Shown one piece after another: positions 6,314 to 12,619 of a stretch of DNA of 13,049 nucleotides. The stretch's first letter is position 1. Each line of letters opens with the position of its first letter. The notes under the pieces are model-generated. The model was given only the letters and a program-made list of their open reading frames with translations, made no database searches and was not told where the DNA came from. The stretch comes from Ilumatobacteraceae bacterium (GTDB lineage: Bacteria; Actinomycetota; Acidimicrobiia; Acidimicrobiales; Ilumatobacteraceae): the NCBI GenBank assembly GCA_021741795.1, contig JAIOXC010000030.1:1-13049 (forward strand), given 5' to 3'. The position numbers were made by a program, and so were the translations under genes.

Positions 6314-7999
6314 GTGACGATGCGCGATGTTTCATTACCCGCGACATTGAGCGCGCCAGAAGTTTCGTGGACGAGAGACACCGATGTTGTGGTGCTTGGC
6401 TCTGGTGCCGCCGGACTTGCTGCTGCACTTGCTGCTCGGCCAGTGCGCAACGTGTTGATCGTTACCAAAGACACGCTCGATGCCGGATCGACTGCATGGG
6501 CGCAGGGTGGTTTGGCTGCAGTATTTGACCCAGCCGACACGTTTGCCGAACATGTGCGTGACACATTGGAGGCAGGTGGGGGTTTGTGTGATGAGAATGC
6601 AGTGAGTTCGTTGGTGCGCGATGCGCCAACAGCAATTGACTATTTGGAAAAGATGGGCGCCGCTTTTGATCCGAGTGCAGATGGAACTCGTGCGTTGACT
6701 CGCGAAGGCGGACACTCAAGGTCACGCATTGTGCACGCGGGCGGCGATCAGTCGGGTGCCGAGATTCAACGAACGCTTGATGAAAACGCAATTAATGCTG
6801 GTGTGGAAGTTCTGGAAAATGCATTCGCTCTCGACTTGGTGTTTGGGCCAAACCTTGCGTCGGGCAAACGTCAAGTTGCTGGCATACGTATTGCGATGCT
6901 CAATAGCGATGGCACAGTTGCAAGTGTTGGTGTGGTTACTGCGCGCGCGATCGTGATTGCGACTGGTGGCTATGGCCAGGTGTTTGCAAGCACATCTAAT
7001 CCACCTGCGGTAACTGGCGATGGTCACGCACTTGCACTGCGTGCAGGACTCACGTTGCGCGATCTGGAATTTGTGCAGTTTCATCCAACGGTGTTGTGGC
7101 AAGAAGTTGGTTCAACAAAACAGCAGGTATTGATCTCGGAAGCGGTGCGTGGCGAAGGCGCAGTGTTGTTTGATGCTGCTGGCGAAAGAATTATGCAAGG
7201 CGTGCACCCGCAAGAAGACTTGGCGCCGCGAGATGTGGTTGCTGCAGCGATCAGTGCGCGGATGGCGCAAAACATAAATGGTGTAGATGACCACGTGTAT
7301 TTGGATGCGACACATATTGGCGAACGCTTTGCAACACGGTTTCCATTCATTACCAAAGCGTGTAATGCGGCAGGCATTGACCCACAGCACGATCGCATTC
7401 CTGTTGCACCAGCCGCTCACTACACATGTGGTGGGATTGACTCAAACATGGATGGAACCACCGAAGTTGAAGGGTTGTACGCCGTTGGCGAAGTGGCCTA
7501 CACCGGCGTGCATGGCGCCAATCGACTGGCATCAAACAGCCTGACCGAAAGTCTTGTAGTGGGCACGCGAGTTGGTCGCAACTTGGCTTGGAAGATGCCG
7601 ACTCGCGTTGAACCAATAATTGATGCGATCGATCCGCAGGCAAACAACACGGTGGGACTGTTGGATGACTCGTTGCGCGCGCACGTGCGTGTGACGATGT
7701 CGAAACATGTTGGCGTATTGCGCAGACCAGACGGCCTGCAATTGACGATGGATGCGTTAGCAGTGGTGGCAGAAAAGATTGATGCCAAGACACCAGCATC
7801 GCGACGCAACTTTGAAGCAACGAATATTTTGACAGTAGCCACAGCCGTTGCTGCATCGGCATTGGCCCGCACCGAGAGCAGGGGATGCCATCGCCGCACC
7901 GACACGGTAGAGCCTCGCGATATTTGGTTGCGACATTTACAAGTTTCATTGCGTAATGATCAATTGATCATTGCCAATTTGCCAACAGAGAGTGCCTAG
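6314..7999 (+). CDS. nadB: L-aspartate oxidase
   Basis: Role: FAD-dependent oxidation of L-aspartate to iminoaspartate, the first step of de novo NAD synthesis. Seen: 561 residues, slightly longer than the E. coli protein (540). The FAD-binding loop VVVLGSGAAGLAAALAA is at 25-41, the STAWAQGGLAA family signature at 59-69, GGHSRSRIVHAGGDQSG at about 132-148, and QFHPT with H257. LAPRDVV holds R306, aligned with the catalytic arginine of the family, and HYTCGGI holds H369. GANRLASNSL at 401-410 closes the flavin site. Start GTG 6314 has AAAGGAG 11 bases upstream; ATG 6320 is two codons later. The gap to nadA is eight bases and to nadC two bases, so the three are one operon. Confidence 0.97.
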   Translation: MTMRDVSLPATLSAPEVSWTRDTDVVVLGSGAAGLAAALAARPVRNVLIVTKDTLDAGSTAWAQGGLAAVFDPADTFAEHVRDTLEAGGGLCDENAVSSLVRDAPTAIDYLEKMGAAFDPSADGTRALTREGGHSRSRIVHAGGDQSGAEIQRTLDENAINAGVEVLENAFALDLVFGPNLASGKRQVAGIRIAMLNSDGTVASVGVVTARAIVIATGGYGQVFASTSNPPAVTGDGHALALRAGLTLRDLEFVQFHPTVLWQEVGSTKQQVLISEAVRGEGAVLFDAAGERIMQGVHPQEDLAPRDVVAAAISARMAQNINGVDDHVYLDATHIGERFATRFPFITKACNAAGIDPQHDRIPVAPAAHYTCGGIDSNMDGTTEVEGLYAVGEVAYTGVHGANRLASNSLTESLVVGTRVGRNLAWKMPTRVEPIIDAIDPQANNTVGLLDDSLRAHVRVTMSKHVGVLRRPDGLQLTMDALAVVAEKIDAKTPASRRNFEATNILTVATAVAASALARTESRGCHRRTDTVEPRDIWLRHLQVSLRNDQLIIANLPTESA

Positions 8000-8001
8000 C
8001 G

Positions 8002-8910
8002 ATGCAGTACCACCAGCTCTCTGATGCAACTGCTCAACGATTAGTGGCGAGTGGGCTCGTGCTGGATGACGTGCGTCGTCTAATAGCGGTTGCGATCGAT
8101 GAAGACTTAAAAAATGGTCACGACGTGACCACCAATGCGACAGTGCCAGCAAGCCAACGAGGCACCGGAGTATTTGCTACTCGTGCCAATGGATGTATTG
8201 CAGGGCTTGACGTATCAATTGCCGTGCTCGAGATGGTGTGTGGCAGCGACCAGATTGTGGCGAACAAACACGTGGATGATTGTGCTCGGGTAAAGCCTGG
8301 CGACAAACTGATGAGTGTTGATGCACCCACACGTGGATTGCTGACTGCCGAGCGCACTGCGCTCAACTTGCTGTGCCATCTCAGTGGTGTTGCAACTGCA
8401 ACGAGCGAGTGGGCAGATGCGCTTGCCAAAACCGGTGCACAGGTGCGCGACACACGCAAAACAACACCGGGTATGCGCGCACTCGAAAAATATGCGGTGC
8501 GCTGTGGTGGAGGAGCGAATCATCGCATGTCGTTGTCGGATGCCGCGCTTGTGAAAGATAATCACATTGCTGCAGCAGGTGGGGTGGCCGAAGCATTTGC
8601 ATTGGTGCGTGCTGCAGAGCCGAATATCGCGATAGAGATTGAAGTTGACACGCTTGACCAGTTGAAAACTGCGCTACACGCAGGAGCCGATTTGGTGTTG
8701 CTCGACAACATGACGCCAGCAACGCTGAAAGAAGCGGTGGCAATTGCTGCGAGTCATCGAAACGCAACTGGCAAAGACGTGATCTTGGAGGCGAGCGGAG
8801 GACTGACACTTGAATCAGCCGCCGCAGTTGGCGCCACTGGCGTGCGCTACATCTCGGTGGGTGCTCTTACGCACTCGGCCAGAGTGCTTGACATCGGGCT
8901 AGATCTGTAG
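8002..8910 (+). CDS. nadC: Nicotinate-nucleotide pyrophosphorylase (quinolinate phosphoribosyltransferase)
   Basis: Role: decarboxylating transfer of phosphoribose from PRPP to quinolinate, giving nicotinate mononucleotide. Seen: 302 residues, normal or slightly long. AERTALNLL (117-125), DTRKTTPGMR (150-159), KYAVRCGGGANHR (163-175), LVKDNHI (183-189), the EIEVDT acidic strand near 212-217 and LLDNM are all present in family order, covering the substrate- and phosphate-binding residues. ATG 8002 starts two bases after the nadB stop, with a weak GAGAG ribosome site inside the nadB end. The 3' end lies six bases from the convergent hydrolase gene. Confidence 0.97.
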   Translation: MQYHQLSDATAQRLVASGLVLDDVRRLIAVAIDEDLKNGHDVTTNATVPASQRGTGVFATRANGCIAGLDVSIAVLEMVCGSDQIVANKHVDDCARVKPGDKLMSVDAPTRGLLTAERTALNLLCHLSGVATATSEWADALAKTGAQVRDTRKTTPGMRALEKYAVRCGGGANHRMSLSDAALVKDNHIAAAGGVAEAFALVRAAEPNIAIEIEVDTLDQLKTALHAGADLVLLDNMTPATLKEAVAIAASHRNATGKDVILEASGGLTLESAAAVGATGVRYISVGALTHSARVLDIGLDL

Positions 8911-8916
8911 CAGTTA

Positions 8917-9756
8917 TTACAGCAGAAGTATTGAGCGTTGGTGAACGCTCGTGATTGCAGCAAGCAACATAGGTGCATACGTACGGTGATCGGTGTAGAC
9001 AGAATTGTGTGCTCCATCAATAAAGTGTGCGTCTACATCGTCAAGCAATTCGATCAGTCGCTGCTGGCGATCAACTGCAACGACCTGATCTTTGGTGGTG
9101 ATCACAACTGACGTTGGCACATCGACTTGTTTGAGCCACGAAGTTGAATCGAAGTTTCCGATCGCGCTACCCGCTTCAATAATTTTGCGCCAATCATGCG
9201 AAGCCATTTGCTCTATTGCCCACGGCTCAAGACCCTCACCTTTGCGTTGCATATACAACTGTTCGGTCAGCCAATCAATGGTTTGGTTAGGGGTGAGACG
9301 CGCAAGTACCGCCAATCCTGTGAGCCCCAAGAACGACAGTCGCTCTTCGCGTGACACCGCAAAACTTGCAGCAGTCGAGCACAAGACAAGTCCACGTACT
9401 CGCGATTCATGACGCTTCCAGACCAACTGGGCAATGGTGCCACCCATGGAGTAACCAACCGGAATGAACGTATTGATGCCGAGCACATCGGCGATTGCAG
9501 CAACGTCGTCGGCGCAATCTTCTAAACGAAATGGACTTTTAGAATTGATGCCTTTGCCATGACCGCGATGGTCTGGTGCAATGATGCGAAAATGTTCGCC
9601 CAGCGTGTCAAATACGGTGAACCAGTTGAGATCTGCAGTTGCTGTCCAACCGTGCAACAGAAAAATTGTTGGAGCACCAGGTGGCCCCTGCACCTCGCGA
9701 ATAAATGTTTGACCACGACCCGGTAATTCGAGCGCACGACCTGGAGGGAGCGACAT
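8917..9756 (-). CDS. Alpha/beta hydrolase
   Basis: Seen: 279 residues with a full alpha/beta-hydrolase plan. FLLHGW (32-37) gives the oxyanion-hole HG, PDHRGHG (61-67) is the usual following loop, GYSMGG (101-106) holds the nucleophile S103, TTKDQVV carries the likely acid D223, and DGAHNS carries the likely base H250. A cap region lies between about 130 and 205. There is no signal peptide, so it is probably a cytosolic esterase, lactonase or related enzyme; the substrate cannot be told from sequence alone. ATG 9756 begins 18 bases after the greA stop with no clear ribosome site, so the two genes are probably cotranscribed. It converges on nadC. Confidence 0.9.
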   Translation of the reverse strand: MSLPPGRALELPGRGQTFIREVQGPPGAPTIFLLHGWTATADLNWFTVFDTLGEHFRIIAPDHRGHGKGINSKSPFRLEDCADDVAAIADVLGINTFIPVGYSMGGTIAQLVWKRHESRVRGLVLCSTAASFAVSREERLSFLGLTGLAVLARLTPNQTIDWLTEQLYMQRKGEGLEPWAIEQMASHDWRKIIEAGSAIGNFDSTSWLKQVDVPTSVVITTKDQVVAVDRQQRLIELLDDVDAHFIDGAHNSVYTDHRTYAPMLLAAITSVHQRSILLL

Positions 9757-9774
9757 TGTGCGAGTTGATGCTTT

Positions 9775-10257
9775 CTATTGTGCGGTCTGTGTATCGAGCA
9801 CTTTGACTTTGAGCTTGCCATTTGGTGCGTCGTAGGAAACCGTTGCGCCTTTTTTTGAACCAAGCAGGCTTGAACCGAGCGGAGAACTTGGGCTCATCAC
9901 GCTGACATCGCCAGCCTCTGGGCGCTCTTCAACATGTCCAATCAAGTAGCGCTCTGCATCAGAGTCGGCGTCGCCGTCGTAGACGATGGTGACGATGGTG
10001 CCAAGACCGACCACACCATCTGGTGCTGGTGGAATAATTTCGGCATCTTCCAAGAACGATTCGATTTGGCGAATGCGACCCTCCATATGACCCTGCTCGT
10101 CTTTGGCTGCGTGGTAGTCGCCATTTTCTTTGAGGTCGCCCATTTCGCGCGCTCGCTCGATCTTGTCGGCGACTTGAATACGGCCACGTGTGGTGAGATC
10201 AGTGAATTCGGCGGTTAAGCGGTCGTGGGCCGCTTGAGAAAGTTGGTGCTTTGCCAT
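9775..10257 (-). CDS. greA: Transcription elongation factor GreA
   Basis: Role: enters the RNA polymerase secondary channel and stimulates cleavage of backtracked transcripts. Seen, from ATG 10257 (160 aa, normal): the N-terminal coiled coil with the acidic tip in REMGDLKENGDYHAAKDEQ (about 38-56, D41 and E44 being the tip acids), a second helix ending near residue 72, and the C-terminal FKBP-like domain with SPSSPLGSSLLGSKKG (122-137). The frame is open upstream to 10332, but the MAKHQLS start matches the family length. No Shine-Dalgarno site is visible. A -10-like TAACCT (10266-10271 on this strand) lies eight bases upstream, suggesting leaderless or nearly leaderless expression. It is divergent from leuB, sharing a 47-base gap. 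Confidence 0.96.
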   Translation of the reverse strand: MAKHQLSQAAHDRLTAEFTDLTTRGRIQVADKIERAREMGDLKENGDYHAAKDEQGHMEGRIRQIESFLEDAEIIPPAPDGVVGLGTIVTIVYDGDADSDAERYLIGHVEERPEAGDVSVMSPSSPLGSSLLGSKKGATVSYDAPNGKLKVKVLDTQTAQ

Positions 10258-10289
10258 GCGCACAAAGGTTAGCGGTGCATATTGCGCCC

Positions 10290-10304
10290 TACGATATAGG
10301 GGGT
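10290..10304 (+). promoter_or_regulatory. Candidate -10 element for leuB in the greA-leuB gap
   Basis: TACGAT (10290-10295) fits the TANNNT pattern nine bases before the leuB ATG. AGGGGG (10298-10303) lies only one base from the ATG, too close for normal ribosome binding. No convincing -35 is seen. The transcript would have a leader of zero to a few bases. Confidence 0.33.
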
Positions 10305-11330
10305 ATGGCCACGTCAAAAACAACTGCACCATCTGGCAAGAAGCATCGCATCGCTGTCATAGGTGGCGACGGCATTGGACCAGAAGTCGTGCAAGAGGCG
10401 CTCAAAGTTTTGCGTTCTGCTGGAGCACAACTTGAGACAACCGATTTTGATTTGGGTGGCGCGCGGTATTTGCGCGATGGCGAAGTGTTGTCGGACGCGA
10501 CGCTGGCGCAGTTGCGCAATTTTGATGCGATCTTGCTTGGCGCTGTTGGCACGCCTGGCGTACCGCCGGGTGTGATTGAGCGTGGGCTGTTACTAAAGAT
10601 GCGTTTTGAGTTGGACTTGTACATCAATCGTCGACCATTTGCAGGCACGGCACCTGGGCACACTGCGCCTCATGACTTCATTGTGATTCGTGAAAACACC
10701 GAAGGGCCATATGTTGGCGAAGGTGGAGTGTTGCGCAAAGGTACGCCACAAGAAGTTGCAACACAGGGCAGCGTCAATACTGCGCACGGCGTAGAGCGTT
10801 GCGTGCGCTACGCATTTGAGTTGGCTGCAACACGCTCTCGCAAACATCTCACGCTCGTGCACAAAACAAACGTGCTCACATTTGCTGGTGACTTGTGGCA
10901 GCGCACCTTCGATCGTGTTGCAAAAGAGTTTCCTCAAGTGGCAACTGCGTACAACCATGTTGATGCCGCCTGCATTTATTTTGTGCAAGACCCACATCGC
11001 TACGACGTGATCGTGACTGACAATTTATTTGGCGACATCCTCACCGACTTGGGTGGAGCAGTGAGCGGTGGAATCGGCATTGCGTCATCTGCAAACCTCA
11101 ACCCCGCTGGCACAGGACCATCGATGTTTGAACCTGTGCACGGTTCGGCACCAGACATCGTGGGCACAGGCAAGGCCAACCCCGTTGCGGCCATTTTGTC
11201 GGCAGCACACATGCTTGAGTTTTTGGGAGAGGATGCAATGGCTGAGCGCGTGCGCGCAGCATGCCAAGCACCAGCAAGTGGCTCAACTAGCCAAATGGGC
11301 GATGAAATTAGTGCCAGAGTCGCCAAATAA
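10305..11330 (+). CDS. leuB: 3-isopropylmalate dehydrogenase
   Basis: Role: NAD+-dependent oxidation and decarboxylation of 3-isopropylmalate to 2-ketoisocaproate; also commonly used on methylmalate in the citramalate route to isoleucine. Seen, from ATG 10305 (341 aa): IAVIGGDGIGPEV at about 16-28, LLLKMRFELDLYINRRP (95-111) with substrate arginines R100 and R109/R110, VIRENTEGPYVGEGG (127-141) with R129, VHKTNVL with K187, NHVDAA with D220, and TDNLFGDILTDLGGAVSGG (238-256) with metal ligands D244 and D248. The RENTEGPYVG form and overall length fit the actinobacterial LeuB group and not isocitrate dehydrogenase. An in-frame start at 10251 is unlikely because it would overlap greA. It is followed after 51 bases by ilvE. 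Confidence 0.95.
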   Translation: MATSKTTAPSGKKHRIAVIGGDGIGPEVVQEALKVLRSAGAQLETTDFDLGGARYLRDGEVLSDATLAQLRNFDAILLGAVGTPGVPPGVIERGLLLKMRFELDLYINRRPFAGTAPGHTAPHDFIVIRENTEGPYVGEGGVLRKGTPQEVATQGSVNTAHGVERCVRYAFELAATRSRKHLTLVHKTNVLTFAGDLWQRTFDRVAKEFPQVATAYNHVDAACIYFVQDPHRYDVIVTDNLFGDILTDLGGAVSGGIGIASSANLNPAGTGPSMFEPVHGSAPDIVGTGKANPVAAILSAAHMLEFLGEDAMAERVRAACQAPASGSTSQMGDEISARVAK

Positions 11331-11381
11331 GAGCGATAGTTTGGAAAGACGTTTAACAAACAGATCACAAACGAGGAAATC

Positions 11382-12296
11382 ATGCCTATTACTACGACAC
11401 CAAAAATTTGGATGAACGGCAAGCTTGTCGATTGGGACAAAGCGCAAGTGCACGTGTTGACACACACGTTGCATTACGGCACCGGAGTATTTGAGGGCAT
11501 TCGCGCATACGAGACCAAGAATGGTCCAGCCATTTTTCGGCTCACTGATCACATCAAGCGTTTGTACAACTCGGCAAAAATCATGGGCATGGACATGCCG
11601 TACTCAGTTGAAGAAATTGTTCAAGCAACAAAAGACACGGTGAGATCAACTGGATTGCCAGCGTGCTACATCCGTCCACTCGCGTATTACGGATATGGCG
11701 AAATGGGATTGAACACGTTGCCTTGCAAAGTAGACATTGCTATTGCCTGCTGGCCGTGGGGTGCATATTTGGGTGATGATGCAGTTGAAAAAGGGGTGCG
11801 CATGAAGGTTTCTTCGTGGACTCGTCACGATCACAACACAATGCCTCCGGCCGCAAAAACTGTGGGCAACTACGTCAATTCGACACTTGCAAAAGTAGAA
11901 GCACTCAAGGCCGGATACGACGAGGCGATCATGCTTGCGCCAAACGGTTTGATTGCCGAATGCACAGGAGAGAACATTTTCTGTGTGCGCGACGGCATTA
12001 TTTTGACCCCGCCTACATCGGCTGGTGCGCTCGAGGGCATTACGCAAAACAGCGTGATGCGCATTGCGCGAGACTTGGGCTACGACATTCGTGTCGACAA
12101 CATTGCACGAAGCGACTTGTACATCGCCGACGAAATCTTTGCCTGCGGCACCGCCGCCGAAGTTGGTTCGGTGAGCATGGTGGACGAGCGTTTGATTCCG
12201 TGTCCAGGCCCTAAGACGAGGGCCATTGCTGCGGCATATGCCAAGGCTGTGCGTGGTCAAGACGAGCGCTATATCGACTGGTGTGAACTGGCCTAA
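11382..12296 (+). CDS. ilvE: Branched-chain amino acid aminotransferase
   Basis: Role: PLP-dependent final transamination to leucine, isoleucine and valine. Seen: 304 residues, the length of the E. coli-type (class IV) enzyme. THTLHYGTGVFEGIRAY (27-43) is the N-terminal signature, PAAKTVGNYVNS (156-167) carries the PLP lysine K159, IAECTGENIF (191-200) has the cofactor-binding glutamate, and ADEIFACGTAAEV (249-261) binds the phosphate side. ATG 11382 has GAGGAAA just upstream, one of the few clear ribosome sites here. It is probably cotranscribed with leuB (51-base gap, no terminator seen). No terminator is obvious directly after its stop. Confidence 0.97.
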   Translation: MPITTTPKIWMNGKLVDWDKAQVHVLTHTLHYGTGVFEGIRAYETKNGPAIFRLTDHIKRLYNSAKIMGMDMPYSVEEIVQATKDTVRSTGLPACYIRPLAYYGYGEMGLNTLPCKVDIAIACWPWGAYLGDDAVEKGVRMKVSSWTRHDHNTMPPAAKTVGNYVNSTLAKVEALKAGYDEAIMLAPNGLIAECTGENIFCVRDGIILTPPTSAGALEGITQNSVMRIARDLGYDIRVDNIARSDLYIADEIFACGTAAEVGSVSMVDERLIPCPGPKTRAIAAAYAKAVRGQDERYIDWCELA

Positions 12297-12318
12297 ATAA
12301 CATCGCAAATAACAGTGT

Positions 12319-12423
12319 TGTGAGTAAATAGGGGATATCCCCACCCAAATCCACAGACTTATCCCCAGCGTTATTCACAGATGGGCTATAGCTTTGAGCC
12401 GATTGTCCCCAATGTTTTCCACA
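12319..12423 (+). repeat. Phased array of DnaA-box-like 9-mers
   Basis: Six direct 9-mers resemble the DnaA box TTATNCACA or actinobacterial TTGTCCACA: ATATCCCCA (12335), AAATCCACA (12347), TTATCCCCA (12359), TTATTCACA (12371, exact), then TTGTCCCCA (12403) and TTTTCCACA (12415). Starts are exactly 12 bp apart in the first four and again in the last two. A 20-bp interruption (12383-12402) holds the palindrome GCTATAGC and GGCT/AGCC arms. One inverted box-like TGTGAGTAA lies at 12319. The repeat pattern is directly visible; DnaA binding is inference. No dnaA or dnaN is in the window, so this may be a regulatory cluster and not an origin. Confidence 0.6.
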
Positions 12424-12440
12424 AACCCTTACGGGTGATG

Positions 12441-12470
12441 TTGGCGAACCACTACCTGCGGGGTGATACT
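12441..12470 (+). promoter_or_regulatory. Candidate promoter of the cimA leader transcript
   Basis: TTGGCG (12441-12446) and GATACT (12465-12470) are -35- and -10-like hexamers 18 bp apart. The -10 ends seven bases before GTG 12478, so transcription would begin at or next to the leader start codon. Each box is only a partial match to consensus. Confidence 0.4.
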
Positions 12471-12477
12471 GGAGACT

Positions 12478-12531
12478 GTGAATCACTTCGGAGCAACCTC
12501 AGCAAGCATCGCGATCATCATTATTAGTTAG
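12478..12531 (+). CDS. Isoleucine-rich leader peptide of cimA (putative)
   Basis: Seen: a 17-codon ORF encoding MNHFGATSASIAIIIIS, ending in TAG at 12529-12531. Five of its 17 residues are Ile, with four consecutive codons ATC ATC ATT ATT just before the end. An intrinsic terminator lies downstream and cimA, an isoleucine-pathway gene, follows. Known: ribosome stalling at runs of the regulated amino acid in short leaders controls transcription attenuation (trp, his, ilv, leu operons). Start: GTG 12478 has GGAG three bases upstream and a -10-like GATACT seven bases upstream; GTG 12463 in the same frame would add five residues. An overlapping frame from ATG 12438 lacks Ile and is less convincing. 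Confidence 0.68.
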   Translation: MNHFGATSASIAIIIIS

Positions 12532-12554
12532 GCGTGCGTCTTTCGACGTTCGCC
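12531..12554 (+). promoter_or_regulatory. Hairpin directly after the leader stop codon
   Basis: GGCGTGCGTC (12531-12540) pairs with GACGTTCGCC (12545-12554) around a TTTC loop, giving eight Watson-Crick pairs, one G-T wobble and one T-T mismatch. Its 5' arm begins in the leader stop codon, so a ribosome on the Ile codons (12514-12525) or stop would cover it. Probably part of the attenuator as a pause or competing stem. Confidence 0.6.
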
Positions 12555-12555
12555 C

Positions 12556-12581
12556 AAGCCGCCCTCAAGGGCGGCTTTTTT
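12556..12581 (+). terminator. Intrinsic terminator (attenuator) before cimA
   Basis: A 9-bp perfect stem, AAGCCGCCC (12556-12564) and GGGCGGCTT (12569-12577), closes a TCAA tetraloop and runs into six T (12576-12581). It is the strongest terminator in the window and lies 38 bases before the cimA ATG. It could end the leuB-ilvE transcript, but the leader ORF before it favours an attenuator role. Confidence 0.88.
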
Positions 12582-12619
12582 AATCCCTGAAATAAGCGAA
12601 AACTTTGAAAAGAGAAAAA

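Larger units (their letters stand above)
12297..12619 (+). other. Regulatory intergenic region between ilvE and cimA
   Basis: This 323-base stretch has no ordinary gene. From left to right it holds: a moderately AT-rich part (12297-12330); a perfect 12-bp palindrome GGGGATATCCCC (12331-12342); six DnaA-box-like 9-mers in direct orientation (12335-12423); a possible promoter (12441-12470); a 17-codon isoleucine-rich leader ORF (12478-12531); a hairpin (12531-12554); an intrinsic terminator (12556-12581); and a short A-rich segment carrying the cimA ribosome site. Confidence 0.8.

Noticed and set aside
7350..7949. A 199-codon open frame antisense to nadB
   Set aside because: nadB is intact and strongly conserved on the other strand; the antisense product shows no family features.
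8905..8922. Weak hairpin CTGTA/TACAG between nadC and the convergent hydrolase gene
   Set aside because: Only five pairs with an eight-base loop and no T run, so I do not call it a terminator.
11646..12344. A 232-codon open frame antisense to ilvE
   Set aside because: Almost wholly inside the clear ilvE gene, of shadow-frame composition and without a motif.
12438..12527. An ATG-started ORF overlapping the isoleucine leader in another frame
   Set aside because: It has no amino acid run related to the downstream gene and no convincing ribosome site; the Ile-rich frame explains the context better.
12297..12619. T-box riboswitch for isoleucyl-tRNA
   Set aside because: No T-box sequence like AGGGTGGTACCGCG and no specifier stem were found; the leader ORF is the simpler explanation.
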